Source: a virus
Virus record (IMG/VR): IMGVR_UViG_3300046530_000038
Coordinates: 1-46,175 of that record
Direction: 5' to 3' (one strand)
DNA length: 46,175 nt
The notes beneath the pieces are model-generated. The model ran no database searches. It had not been told where the DNA came from and saw nothing but the letters and a program-made list of their open reading frames with translations. Both the position numbers and the translations under genes were made by a program. Each line of letters starts with the position of its first letter. Within the stretch, counting starts at the first letter, position 1. Below, in pieces: positions 12,544 through 21,218 of the stretch.

Positions 12544-13959
12544 ATGACAACTCTCCGCATTGAAATGCCCCCCGTGATGATCCCAAGCTTCGCCCCCGCT
12601 CGTGGCAGCTTGCGTTACAGGGCATGGCGCGGCGGTCGCGGATCGGGCAAGTCATTCAACGCGGCCAAGATGGCGGCGGTATGGGGGGCTGTAGAGTCGA
12701 TACGCATCGTCTGCGCTCGAGAGCTGCAGAACTCGATCAAGGAGTCATTCCACGCCGAGCTGAAGAACGCTATTGAGTCGTGCGCCTGGCTGAAGACCCA
12801 ATACGACGTCGGCACCGACTTTCTTCGACACAAGAGCAACGGCACCGAGTTCATCTTCAAGGGGCTGAGGCACAACATCGAGGCCGTCAAGTCGATGGCC
12901 CAGATCGCCCTGCTGATCGTCGAGGAAGCCGAGACGGTCCCTCACTCAAGCTGGATTGACCTGCTCCCCACCATCCGGGCGCCGAAGTCAGAGATATGGC
13001 TGATCTGGAACCCGAAGCGGCCGAATAGCTGGGTAGCCGAGAACTTCGACAGCAACCCGCCTCCGCGATCCCTGGTGACGAACGTCAACCACTCGGACAA
13101 CCCATGGTTCAGCAAGGAGCTTGAAGAGTCTCGCGTGCATGACAAAGCGACGATGCCCATCAACCTCTACAACCACATTTGGGAAGGCGCCTACCTGCTC
13201 GATGACGACACGTCGGTTATCAAGTCGGCGTGGGTCGAATCCGCGATTGATGCGCACAAGCTGATTCCGGGAATGGACGAAGGCAGAGCCTCGCTAGGGT
13301 TTGATGTCGCCGATGATGGCAAAGATCTTTGCGCTACCGTCCTTCGGAAAGGCTCCGTGGCCCGCTCTGCCGACGAATGGCATGGTCGAGAAGACGAGCT
13401 ATTCAAGTCCTGCATTCGCGCCTATCACGATGCCCAGGGAGCCGGAGCCCATATCATCTACGACAGCATCGGTGTGGGTGCTGGCTGTGGTTCTAACTTC
13501 AACGTGCTCAACAAGGACCACCCGAACAGCCGGGTCACGCACGATGGGTTCAACGCTGGCGGCAAGGTACTCCGCCCTGAGGCGATCTATGGACAGACCA
13601 AGATCAAGAACAAGGACTTTTTCAGCAACATCAAGGCGCAGATGTGGTGGGATGTTGCCGACCGCTTCCTGCTGACTCACCTGGTGGTTGAGTCGATCAA
13701 GAACGGAACCGTGCCGCCTAAGTTCAAGATAGAGGACCTAATTAGCATCGACAGCGCCATCAGCCACCTGTCCAAGCTGAAGATGGAGCTGTGCACGCCG
13801 CTGCGCGACTTCGACAATAACGGGCGCGTAAAGGTAGAATCTAAAAAGGACATGAAAAAGCGCGAAGTGGCTTCCCCCAACCTTGGCGATGGCTTCATCA
13901 TGGCCTACGCTCCGATTCGCCGGGGTTTGAATATCAACCCAGAGAACCATCGACCATGA
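12544..13959 (+). CDS. terL: Terminase large subunit
   Basis: 471 aa, usual length for the PBSX/Terminase_3 group. Walker A is GGRGSGKS (30-37), Walker B LLIVEE (123-128) and the coupling motif WNPKRP (155-160). The nuclease half has GFDVADDG (Asp about 254), IIYDSIGVGAG and a late GDGFIMAY acidic site. It drives ATP-dependent packaging and cuts concatemers. No cos site was recognised, and the closed circular assembly is in keeping with headful packaging. Confidence 0.95.
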   Translation: MTTLRIEMPPVMIPSFAPARGSLRYRAWRGGRGSGKSFNAAKMAAVWGAVESIRIVCARELQNSIKESFHAELKNAIESCAWLKTQYDVGTDFLRHKSNGTEFIFKGLRHNIEAVKSMAQIALLIVEEAETVPHSSWIDLLPTIRAPKSEIWLIWNPKRPNSWVAENFDSNPPPRSLVTNVNHSDNPWFSKELEESRVHDKATMPINLYNHIWEGAYLLDDDTSVIKSAWVESAIDAHKLIPGMDEGRASLGFDVADDGKDLCATVLRKGSVARSADEWHGREDELFKSCIRAYHDAQGAGAHIIYDSIGVGAGCGSNFNVLNKDHPNSRVTHDGFNAGGKVLRPEAIYGQTKIKNKDFFSNIKAQMWWDVADRFLLTHLVVESIKNGTVPPKFKIEDLISIDSAISHLSKLKMELCTPLRDFDNNGRVKVESKKDMKKREVASPNLGDGFIMAYAPIRRGLNINPENHRP

Positions 13960-15569
13960 TCGACCTACTTGGCCGCAAGCGCCGCAAAGAAGCAGAGCTG
14001 AAAGAGCGCGAGCTTGAGTTGGCCGAGAAGACTGCCGACATTGAAGACCGCAGGCTCAAGCAGCAGCGCACGATTATCCGCATGATGCAGGACGAGCAGG
14101 TCCGCACGGCGCGGAATGACGCGCCGGTGATGCTGGCCGCTCCCGCGCTGATGCCTTCCGTGGTTCCGGCTGACCAGAAGCCCGCCGTGGCCATGGACAG
14201 CTGCCAGTCGATCTACGAATACGCCTCCATCGGCATTCCGAACTTCTACGGCACCTTCCCCGGCTATCCGGTCCTGGCCGCCATGAGCCAATCCAGCGAC
14301 TACCGCGCCGTGGCCGAGACGACCGCCACCGAGATGACCCGCGAGTGGGGCCGCTTCAAGATTGACGACCCGGACGCCGACAGCGGCTCAGACCTGACCG
14401 ACGCCCAGCTTGAAGCCTTCAAGATGCGCGAGGAAGAACAAGCCTCTGTGCGTCAGAAGAAAATCAACCAGATCAATGACGCCTTTGAGCAGCATGGCGT
14501 GCGCGAACTGGTGCGCCGTGCCATCGAGGTTGAGTTGGGTATGGGCCGAGCCCAGATCTACATCAAGCTGGACCATAGCGACGATGGACTGCCATTCGTG
14601 ACCGATCCTCGCGGCGTCAAGAAAGGGGCCCTAAAAGGGTTCCGTCTCATCGAGCCGATGTGGTCCACCCCGAGCGCCTACAACGCCTACGACCCGACCG
14701 AGGCGGACTTCTACGTCCCAAGCAAGTGGTTCGTACTGGGCAAGCAGGTGCATGCTGACCGCCTGATGACACTGGTTATGCGTCCAGTGCCCGACATCCT
14801 GAAGCCCGCCTACAACTTCGGCGGCATCTCGATGTTCCAGCTCATGAAGCCCTACGTCGAGCGCTACCAGCGCACCGCCGACAGCATTGCCCAGATCGTC
14901 CAGGCGTTCAGCCTGACTGTCCTCTCTACCGACATGAGCGGCATTCTGTCGAGCGGCGAGAGCGATGCCAACCTGTGGCTGCGCGCCGGGATCTTCAACC
15001 GCTTCCGCGAGAACAGCGGCATGATGCTGCTGGACAAGGAAAGCGAAGAGCTGGACCAGATCAACACGCCGTTGACCAGCCTGCCAGAGCTACTGACCAG
15101 AGCCCAAGAGCAGATGGCGGGGCCTAGCCACATTCCATTGGTTAAGCTGCTGGGCATCACTCCTGGCGGCATCGGCAATAGCACTGATGGAGAGATTCGA
15201 GTCTATTACGACTACATCATGGCGCAGAACGAAGCCCATGTAGGGCCGATGATCAAGACGTTCTCCGACCTGATTCAGTTGAGCCTGTTCGGCGAGATCG
15301 ATCCGGCGATCAAGTGGGAATTCAACCCGCTGTACCAGCTCAACGCGAAGGAACTGGCCGAGGTTCAGGACATCAACGGGCGAAACGCCGCGCAACTGGT
15401 CACGGCTGCCATTGTCTCGCCGCAGGAAGCCCGCCAGGCACTGTCGAAGGACGAGCAGAGCCCGTTCAACGGGATTGACGTAGACGACGTGCCGGAGGGC
15501 CAGGGCCTGAATAGTGCCTACGATGATTCCGATTTCAACGAACCGAACACCAATAAATCAGAGGAATGA
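13956..15569 (+). CDS. Portal protein (DUF1073 type)
   Basis: 537 aa. The N-terminal 45 residues form a charged coiled coil. The core YEYASIGIPNFYGTFPGYPVLAAMSQSSDYRAVAETTATEMTREWGRFK and the later IPLVKLLGITPGGIGNSTDGEIRVYYDYI are characteristic of the DUF1073 portal family, whose database entries are sometimes named Acb1-like by association. The dodecameric portal is the DNA entry point. It overlaps TerL by four bases. Confidence 0.9.
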   Translation: MIDLLGRKRRKEAELKERELELAEKTADIEDRRLKQQRTIIRMMQDEQVRTARNDAPVMLAAPALMPSVVPADQKPAVAMDSCQSIYEYASIGIPNFYGTFPGYPVLAAMSQSSDYRAVAETTATEMTREWGRFKIDDPDADSGSDLTDAQLEAFKMREEEQASVRQKKINQINDAFEQHGVRELVRRAIEVELGMGRAQIYIKLDHSDDGLPFVTDPRGVKKGALKGFRLIEPMWSTPSAYNAYDPTEADFYVPSKWFVLGKQVHADRLMTLVMRPVPDILKPAYNFGGISMFQLMKPYVERYQRTADSIAQIVQAFSLTVLSTDMSGILSSGESDANLWLRAGIFNRFRENSGMMLLDKESEELDQINTPLTSLPELLTRAQEQMAGPSHIPLVKLLGITPGGIGNSTDGEIRVYYDYIMAQNEAHVGPMIKTFSDLIQLSLFGEIDPAIKWEFNPLYQLNAKELAEVQDINGRNAAQLVTAAIVSPQEARQALSKDEQSPFNGIDVDDVPEGQGLNSAYDDSDFNEPNTNKSEE

Positions 15570-15571
15570 TG

Positions 15572-15856
15572 ATGATCGATATCAAGGCTGGCGATGTAGT
15601 TGAAATCAAGTCAGGAGGCCCGCGCATGGTTGTTGTGTCTGATGTTGATGATTGCGCCAGCGTACCAAAAGTGTGGGTTCAGTGGTTTTCTGAAGGCGCT
15701 GGCGAGTTCATGTCTGACAATGTGGCTGTGATCTGCCTGAAAAAGCATGGCGATCAAGCAGCTCATTGCGGAATCTGCGGGCAGATCCCTGATGGTCAGC
15801 AGGGTGAATATCCATGTGTAGGATGTGGCCTTCCAACCGTCCATGATGGCGAATAA
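15572..15856 (+). CDS. YodC/DUF2158-like domain fused to a small zinc ribbon
   Basis: About 94 aa from ATG 15572, chosen from three consecutive ATGs for its spacing to GAGGA. Residues 1-45 (DIKAGDVVEIKSGGPRMVVVSDV... VWVQWF) match the YodC-like DUF2158 SH3-type pattern. The tail has CGICGQ...CVGCGLP, two CxxC pairs as in a zinc ribbon. Its place between portal and MuF is odd for a regulatory-looking protein, so it is probably a moron or a minor virion factor. Confidence 0.7.
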   Translation: MIDIKAGDVVEIKSGGPRMVVVSDVDDCASVPKVWVQWFSEGAGEFMSDNVAVICLKKHGDQAAHCGICGQIPDGQQGEYPCVGCGLPTVHDGE

Positions 15857-16628
15857 GGTAAAGCGTAAGCGCGTAGTGCTGCCCGACTTCCGGCCTAACG
15901 TCGGGGTTCGGGCGTCCTACCGCGCCGAGCTGAATAGCCTTCTGCGCAGTGCGCGCAACGAGGTGATGCAGGCGGTCGCCAATAACTGGCAGGCGCCTCA
16001 GCCGGTTGCCATGGACGCGGCGCGGGACATCCTCGGGCGCGTGATCGACGCCATCATTGCCAAGTGGATGACCAGCCTGAACGACTTGCCGCAGAAGATG
16101 GCGCGGCGCTTCGTTGGGCAGACTGCCGGGGCTCTGGATCGAGGATTGAGCGCAACGCTCAAGAAGTCGGGCTTTGCCGTCAACCTGCAATTGACCGATG
16201 TGACCAAGGAGGCGATGCGTGCCGCTGTCGGCGTGAACGTCGGCCTGATTAAGTCGATCCCTGGCGAGTACCTGGGCGATGTGCAGAAATACGTGTGGGA
16301 GTCGGTCGAGGCGGGTTTCGACATAAAGACCCTGACCGACAACCTGGAGCACGCTTATCACATCGGGCGCAACCGGGCCAAGCTGATCGCCCGCGACCAG
16401 TCAAACAAGGTCCACGCCGTCATGGAGCAGGCGCGCCGCCAAGAGCTGGGAATCAAGAAAGCCATATGGCGCCACTCTGCAGCAGCCAAAGAGCCGCGGC
16501 AATCTCACGTAAAGGCCAACGGCAAAGAGTTCGATATCGCAAAGGGCATGTATCTCGACGGCGAGTGGGTGCTTCCAGGCCAGGCCATTAACTGCGGCTG
16601 CACCAGTAGTAGCGTACTGGAATGGTAG
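15843..16628 (+). CDS. MuF-like head morphogenesis protein
   Basis: About 261 aa. The start is ATG 15843 or the adjacent 15846; an in-frame GTG at 15825 is possible. It overlaps the preceding gene by 14 bases. The C-terminal domain has the MuF signature: AKLIARDQSNKVHAVMEQARRQELGI, W..SAAAKEPRQSHVKANGKEF and VLPGQAINCGCTSS. MuF proteins are minor capsid proteins tied to the portal and early head assembly. No toxin domain is attached. Confidence 0.88.
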   Translation: MMANKVKRKRVVLPDFRPNVGVRASYRAELNSLLRSARNEVMQAVANNWQAPQPVAMDAARDILGRVIDAIIAKWMTSLNDLPQKMARRFVGQTAGALDRGLSATLKKSGFAVNLQLTDVTKEAMRAAVGVNVGLIKSIPGEYLGDVQKYVWESVEAGFDIKTLTDNLEHAYHIGRNRAKLIARDQSNKVHAVMEQARRQELGIKKAIWRHSAAAKEPRQSHVKANGKEFDIAKGMYLDGEWVLPGQAINCGCTSSSVLEW

Positions 16629-16671
16629 TGTATAGTTATACAGTGGCGCTCATGAACTACGAGGTTCTGCC

Positions 16672-17793
16672 GTGACAAGAAACATCGCCTTTGACTCTTC
16701 CGTGCGCTCTATCGACGAGAGCGGACACTTGCGCATTGCTCGCACGATCATCAGTAAGGCTCAGGTTGATCCTTACTTCGGGAGCGAGATCGTCGGCTAT
16801 GAAAAGCTCGGTCTTGATCCTGCCCGCATCTATCAGATGCTTCGCGACCCTGCTGAGCTCGAAAAGACTGCCGACACCGCAAAGGGAAAGCAGATCCTCT
16901 TCAAGCACATCTACGTCGATTCCAAGAAGCCCGAAAAAGAACTTACCGTTGGCGCCATCGGCTCTGACGTGGAATATGCGGACGGCAAGCTGTATGCCGA
17001 CCTGACCTTCTGGGACGAAGAGGCTATCGCCCTCATCGAAGCGGAAAAAATGGAGGAGTTGTCATACTCCTACTACTACGACCCGGACATGACGCCCGGA
17101 GTGTTCGAAGGCAAGCCATATGATGGCGTCATGCGCAATCTCCACGGCAACCATCTAGCATTGGTTGAGCGTGGTAGAATTGGGCGTGATGCGGTTATCA
17201 GTGATGCACTTCCCCTTGAAATGAGGTTAAACATGAAACTGAAAAAAGGCGCGGTGCAGCTGATTACTGCCCGCCTGCGAGCTACTGCGCAAGATGGCGT
17301 AACTCCCGAGTTTGAAAAGGCCCTTCGCGCCATTGTTGGTGATGAAGAGATGGATAAGCTGGTTGGTGCTGATGGCGATCCTGACCTCCTGACCGCCGAA
17401 GACGAAGAAGCCGACGCCAAGAAAAAAGAGGCCGAGGAAAAGATCGCCAAGGATGAAGCGGACGCCAAAGAGGCTGCCGATAAAAAAGAGGCCCTAAACA
17501 GAACCGCGATGGACGCTGACTCTATCGCCGCTGCTGTCGGCGCCAAGATCGAATCCAAATACGCCGCCCGTGATGCCGTTGAAAGTATCGTTGGACGTAT
17601 CGCCTGCGACAGCTTCCCGGACGCCGCAGCGATCTACGCCTACGCGCTCAAGCAGAAAGGCATTGCCTGCGACGGCATCAACGAAGCCGGCCTCAAGGCT
17701 CTGGTTGCCATGCAGCGTGACGTCAAGCCGGTACGCGATATCGCCCAAGACGCCGCGCCTTCCACTCTCACTACTCGCTTCAAGCAGGGGTAA
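16672..17793 (+). CDS. Capsid maturation protease fused to scaffold (DUF2213)
   Basis: 373 aa, GTG start after CGAGGT. Residues 1-182 are the DUF2213 region, with ELSYSYYYDPD (candidate serine near 131-133) and LHGNHLALVERGRIGRD (His about 161), like prohead proteases. Residues about 240-275 are a very acidic, lysine-alanine coiled coil typical of scaffolding. The C-terminus (ARDAVESIVGRIA...) may bind the capsid protein. It would assemble with, then cleave, the precursor head. See the internal start at 17233. Confidence 0.85.
   Translation: MTRNIAFDSSVRSIDESGHLRIARTIISKAQVDPYFGSEIVGYEKLGLDPARIYQMLRDPAELEKTADTAKGKQILFKHIYVDSKKPEKELTVGAIGSDVEYADGKLYADLTFWDEEAIALIEAEKMEELSYSYYYDPDMTPGVFEGKPYDGVMRNLHGNHLALVERGRIGRDAVISDALPLEMRLNMKLKKGAVQLITARLRATAQDGVTPEFEKALRAIVGDEEMDKLVGADGDPDLLTAEDEEADAKKKEAEEKIAKDEADAKEAADKKEALNRTAMDADSIAAAVGAKIESKYAARDAVESIVGRIACDSFPDAAAIYAYALKQKGIACDGINEAGLKALVAMQRDVKPVRDIAQDAAPSTLTTRFKQG
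17233..17793 (+). CDS. Possible internal start giving scaffold alone
   Basis: In frame with the protease gene, ATG 17233 (Met188) follows TGAGGT (17222-17227) at suitable spacing, exactly between the protease and coiled-coil halves. Lambda C/Nu3 shows this arrangement, in which a separate scaffold is made from a nested start. It is a hypothesis; the fused protein alone may suffice. Confidence 0.4.
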   Translation: MKLKKGAVQLITARLRATAQDGVTPEFEKALRAIVGDEEMDKLVGADGDPDLLTAEDEEADAKKKEAEEKIAKDEADAKEAADKKEALNRTAMDADSIAAAVGAKIESKYAARDAVESIVGRIACDSFPDAAAIYAYALKQKGIACDGINEAGLKALVAMQRDVKPVRDIAQDAAPSTLTTRFKQG

Positions 17794-17796
17794 GCC

Positions 17797-18264
17797 ATGA
17801 CCTTTCAACGTTCTCTCAATCGTGATTTGCCTCGCGGTGTGGCTGGCGATTTCGCTTCGACCAACCCGCGCAAGTCCATGCTGGCCGGTGAAGGCTCGCT
17901 GGTTGCTGCCGAGGCTCTGACCGTAGGCCAATTCGCCTACGCCGACCTGGCGACCGGCAAGGTCTACACCGCGTTCGCTTCTGGTCGCCGCGTGGGCTTC
18001 GTGCATCGCAACAACCAAGCCATCGTCGCACTGGGCGCTGCTGCAAGCATGGTCATTCCGGTAGGCAAGGAAGTGGCACTCTTCACCGATGGCGACTTCT
18101 ACGTGGTCGCGCCGGCTGTTGTCACTGTTGGTGCTCCGGTTTACGCCGTCACCGCTACCGGTGCCGTCACCGACGTAGTGACCGCGAACCAAGTCACCAA
18201 CTTCGTGTTTGCCGAGGCCGCCGCATCTGGCGCGCTCGTCAAAATCACTCGATTCTCGATCTAA
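17797..18264 (+). CDS. Capsid decoration / cement protein
   Basis: 155 aa, beta-rich, starting MTFQRSLNRDLPRGVAGDFASTNPR, with VGQFAYADLATGKVY and a repeated V..GAPVYAVTATGAVTDV stretch. This matches a family of small structural cement proteins encoded directly before DUF2184-type capsid genes. It should bind the capsid surface or threefold sites. Confidence 0.75.
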   Translation: MTFQRSLNRDLPRGVAGDFASTNPRKSMLAGEGSLVAAEALTVGQFAYADLATGKVYTAFASGRRVGFVHRNNQAIVALGAAASMVIPVGKEVALFTDGDFYVVAPAVVTVGAPVYAVTATGAVTDVVTANQVTNFVFAEAAASGALVKITRFSI

Positions 18265-18274
18265 GGGGGCAAGC

Positions 18275-19291
18275 ATGAACTTGCATGATTTGCAACAAAA
18301 CGCGGGCATTGTGTTCGCCACCGGCATCGCGCCGACCATGCTGACCGACGCCGATAAGGCGCGCCTGAATCGCGAGATTCGTGGCACCGCGAGTGACGCC
18401 GCGCCTCTGCTCACCGCGCCCAACGCCGGCATCCTGTCGCTGTTCACCACCTTCGTGGACCCTCGCGTGGTCGAGTTCCTGGTTGAGCCGATGAAGGCTG
18501 GCCAGATCTTCGGCGAGACGAAGAAAGGTTCGTGGACTGACGACTTCCTGCAATTCCCAATCGCAGAATCGACCGGCGAAACCTCGTCCTACGACGACTT
18601 CTCCGAAAGCGGCATGAGCGGCACCAACGTCAACTGGGAAGCCCGTGACACCTACTACTACCAGACCATCATCGAACTGGGTGAGCGGGAAGTAGAGCGT
18701 GCCGGTGCGGCCAAACTGGATTGGGTTTCGCGCAAGCAGATCAGCGCCGCGCTGACCCTGAACAAGTTCCAGAACAAGACCTACTTCAACGGCGTTGCCG
18801 GTCTGCGCAACTGGGGCATCCTGAACGATCCGTCGTTGCTGGCTGCCGTTACCCTGCCGACCTGGGTGGCCGCTGGCGGTGACGTGGTCTACGCCGGTAT
18901 CGCTCAGCTCTACGGCGAACTGGTCGAGCAGACTGCCGGCCTGATCGACCGTGAAACTCCGATGATCCTGCTCCTGTCTCCCCAGGCAGAAGCGACCTTC
19001 ACTCGTACCAACCAGTACAACGTGAACGTCAGCGATCAGATCAAAAAGAACTTCCCGAACATGGAAGTTCAGACCGCGCCGGAGATGTCCACCGGTGCCG
19101 GCGAGGCGATCAAGCTGATCGTGAAGAGCTACGAAGGCGTGGACACCGTTGAGCCGACCTTCACCGAGAAGATGCGTGTGCATCCGATGGTGCTGGGTCT
19201 GTCGAGCTGGCGCCAAAAGCGTTCGCAGGGCACCGTGGGCACGATCATCTATCGCCCGATCATGGTAGCCAGCGCACTGGTGGCAATCTAA
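18275..19291 (+). CDS. Major capsid protein (DUF2184 type)
   Basis: 338 aa from ATG 18275, after AAGGGGG. ILSLFTTFVDPRVVEFLVEPMKAGQIFGETKKGSW, GERE...RKQISAALTLNKFQNKTYFNGVAGL and IYRPIMVASALVAI are typical of the DUF2184 HK97-fold coat proteins of this type of myovirus. Codon use is strongly biased toward GC-ending codons, as expected for a highly expressed gene. A UUCG hairpin follows the stop. Confidence 0.92.
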   Translation: MNLHDLQQNAGIVFATGIAPTMLTDADKARLNREIRGTASDAAPLLTAPNAGILSLFTTFVDPRVVEFLVEPMKAGQIFGETKKGSWTDDFLQFPIAESTGETSSYDDFSESGMSGTNVNWEARDTYYYQTIIELGEREVERAGAAKLDWVSRKQISAALTLNKFQNKTYFNGVAGLRNWGILNDPSLLAAVTLPTWVAAGGDVVYAGIAQLYGELVEQTAGLIDRETPMILLLSPQAEATFTRTNQYNVNVSDQIKKNFPNMEVQTAPEMSTGAGEAIKLIVKSYEGVDTVEPTFTEKMRVHPMVLGLSSWRQKRSQGTVGTIIYRPIMVASALVAI

Positions 19292-19298
19292 ACTGTGC

Positions 19299-19318
19299 GG
19301 CGGGGCTTCGGCCTCGCC
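19299..19318 (+). promoter_or_regulatory. UUCG hairpin after the major capsid gene
   Basis: GGCGGGGC (19299-19306) pairs with GCCTCGCC (19311-19318) through a C(UUCG)G tetraloop. No T-tract follows, so it is more likely to protect the 3' end of the capsid mRNA or to reduce downstream transcription slightly than to act as a full terminator. Confidence 0.6.
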
Positions 19319-19338
19319 CTACTTCGAAGGAGAATTGC

Positions 19339-19530
19339 ATGACTACCACCGTAACGATCAATGCTCACTGCGCCAGCAACAAAGAAGTTGTCGTGGTTAT
19401 CCATGACCACGTTGCCGACGCTGTTGTAGAGACCTTCACTCTTCAGGATGGCGCAAAGGCTGATCGCGTCGTTTTCGAAGGTCGTGAAATCTCGGTTATG
19501 GAAGTTGTAAAGGCGGAGAGCGGCGAATGA
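19339..19530 (+). CDS. Small beta-rich virion-module protein
   Basis: 63 aa after GAAGGAG. The sequence (TTTVTINAHCASNKEVVVVIHD... FTLQDGAKADRVVFEGREISVMEV) looks like one small beta sandwich. Similar short genes follow capsid genes in related phages. Function unknown. Overlaps the next gene by four bases. Confidence 0.65.
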   Translation: MTTTVTINAHCASNKEVVVVIHDHVADAVVETFTLQDGAKADRVVFEGREISVMEVVKAESGE

Positions 19531-19862
19531 GCACTGTAACCATCGGCTGCAAACTTCCGAACGGCATCCACATGCAAGTAGGCGATTCGCCGCGCGTGCG
19601 CATTCTGGGCTGGAACAACAACGAGATTGCAGGCCTGTCGCACGGCATCACTCGCGACGTTCCAGCAAGCCTGTGGGAGGCCTGGAGCAAAGAACACGCC
19701 GACTCCAAGCTGGTCAAGAATGGATTCATCTTCGCCGAGGAATCGGAGAAGCGCGCCAAGGACAAGTCCAAGGACAACAAAGAACAGAAATCTGGCTTCG
19801 AGCAGTTGCCGCAGATCAAGGAAACTGACAAGGCCGGCGTTCTCGGCAAGTCGGACGTTTAG
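19527..19862 (+). CDS. Conserved hypothetical virion-module protein
   Basis: 111 aa: CKLPNGIHMQVGDSPRVRILGWNNNEI..GLSHGITRDVPASLWEAWSKEH is a conserved N-terminal block found after capsid genes in such phages. The C-terminal third is a charged, probably disordered tail (EKRAKDKSKDNKEQK). Possibly a head or connector accessory protein. Confidence 0.7.
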   Translation: MSTVTIGCKLPNGIHMQVGDSPRVRILGWNNNEIAGLSHGITRDVPASLWEAWSKEHADSKLVKNGFIFAEESEKRAKDKSKDNKEQKSGFEQLPQIKETDKAGVLGKSDV

Positions 19863-19864
19863 CC

Positions 19865-20284
19865 ATGGATGACGTCGTAGTCTTCGACCCGGCTGAATTC
19901 CGGGCGCTGTACCCTTCGATAACTGCCACCGATGTGCAGCTTGAGGACTACTTCGCCATGGCGGAAACCTTCCTCGATAACACCGAGTGCAGCGTCGTCA
20001 AGGATTTGGGCGCGCGCAAGCGGATGCTCTATCTGCTGGTGGCGCACATTGCGACCATCACTGGCATGGCCGAGAAAGGCAACCCGGTCGTGGGTCGCAT
20101 CTCCAATGCTACCGAGGGCACCGTATCGGTATCGCTGGACTACGGCACCATGGGCAACAACGAGCGCTGGTATCTGCAAACCCCGTGGGGCGCGATGTAC
20201 TGGCAGCTCACCAAGCGCTATCGCTCGGCCGTCTACCGCCTGGGCATTGCGCCTATGCCTGTGCAGAGGACGTTCACCCAATGA
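19865..20284 (+). CDS. DUF4054 head-tail connector protein
   Basis: 139 aa: VVFDPAEFRALYPSI, LEDYFAMAETFLDNT, RKRMLYLLVAHIATI and GRISNATEGTVSVSLDYG... WYLQTPWGAMYW match DUF4054, the gp6-like adaptor of this group. It probably forms a ring under the portal. Confidence 0.85.
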   Translation: MDDVVVFDPAEFRALYPSITATDVQLEDYFAMAETFLDNTECSVVKDLGARKRMLYLLVAHIATITGMAEKGNPVVGRISNATEGTVSVSLDYGTMGNNERWYLQTPWGAMYWQLTKRYRSAVYRLGIAPMPVQRTFTQ

Positions 20285-20841
20285 GCAAGCTGACCGACAT
20301 GATCAATAAGATTCTCGGGCGGACTAAATCCGCCAAGAATCTTGCCTTGAAGGTCGGCATCATGGGCGACAAGACGTATCCCGACGGGCAGAAAGTTTCG
20401 TTCGTTGGATATGTCAATGAGTACGGCTACAAAGGGATTGTGCCAAGCCGATACGGCATGGTTTATCACAAGCTGGACAAGGACGGGAACATTGCCAATG
20501 GCGGCCGATTCGTGAAGGAGTCCAAGGCCAGCATAGAGCGACAGGTCGTCATCCCTGACTACGAGCTGAACATTCCGTCGAGGCCCTTCTTTCGGACCGC
20601 TGTTGCGAACAACAAGGAGGCCCTGAAAGAGGCCATTGCCAAAGCAATTAGGCATGGCGGCGTGGATTTCGGGGTGCGCATCGCCGGCGAGTTCATGGTT
20701 GACGCACTGAAAGAGTCGGTCATGACCTGGACTGATCCTCCGAACGCGCCGAGTACTGTGAAATCCAAGGGCTACCAAGCCCCCTTGCGCGCCAACGACA
20801 AGCTGCTGCGCAACTCCTTCACCTACGAGATTGAGCAATGA
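20281..20841 (+). CDS. HK97 gp10-like neck / tail-completion protein
   Basis: 186 aa from the ATGA overlap at 20281. LALKVGIMGDKTYPDGQKVSFVGYVNEYGYKG and NIPSRPFFRTAVANNKEALKEAIAKAI are the usual gp10-like or virion-morphogenesis blocks. The end, APLRANDKLLRNSFTYEIEQ, is also typical. Located between adaptor and tail genes, it likely joins head and tail. Confidence 0.75.
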   Translation: MSKLTDMINKILGRTKSAKNLALKVGIMGDKTYPDGQKVSFVGYVNEYGYKGIVPSRYGMVYHKLDKDGNIANGGRFVKESKASIERQVVIPDYELNIPSRPFFRTAVANNKEALKEAIAKAIRHGGVDFGVRIAGEFMVDALKESVMTWTDPPNAPSTVKSKGYQAPLRANDKLLRNSFTYEIEQ

Positions 20842-21218
20842 TTAACGTGCGCGGACTGGCCAACATGGCCACGCAGAACGTCAACCCAAACCAGGTCGTC
20901 ACCCTCGAGGTGAATACCGGGTTTACGGTGGACGATTACGGCAATCAGGTTCCGTCGTTCCTGTCGCAGCAGATCGAGGTGCAAACCCAGTCGATGACCT
21001 CGACCGAGAAGTACAACCTCGACTTGAACAACAAGCAGGGCCAGTTCATCGCGATCTACGCCTACGGCACCATTGACGGTATTCGTCGCTGGCTGCAAAA
21101 AGGTTCGTCGAAGTTCACCTTCCCGGCCTATGGCGAAGAAGATCCGGCTGTGTGGATGGTCGATCAGGTGGTTGAGTCCTATGCGACGTGGACGCGGGTG
21201 ATCGCATGGCGAGCCTGA
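20838..21218 (+). CDS. Neck/connector protein
   Basis: 126 aa, ATGA-coupled. Beta-rich (VVTLEVNTGFTVDDYGNQVPSFLSQQIEVQTQSMTSTEKYNLDLNN). It occupies the position of the head-tail joining proteins between gp10-like and neck-terminator genes. I identify it by position and pattern only. Confidence 0.65.
   Translation: MINVRGLANMATQNVNPNQVVTLEVNTGFTVDDYGNQVPSFLSQQIEVQTQSMTSTEKYNLDLNNKQGQFIAIYAYGTIDGIRRWLQKGSSKFTFPAYGEEDPAVWMVDQVVESYATWTRVIAWRA

Noticed and set aside
13956-15569. Anti-CBASS Acb1 function for the portal gene
   Set aside because: The label comes from a database family name. Length, position after TerL and sequence pattern are those of a portal, and no Acb1 HxT phosphodiesterase motifs were seen.
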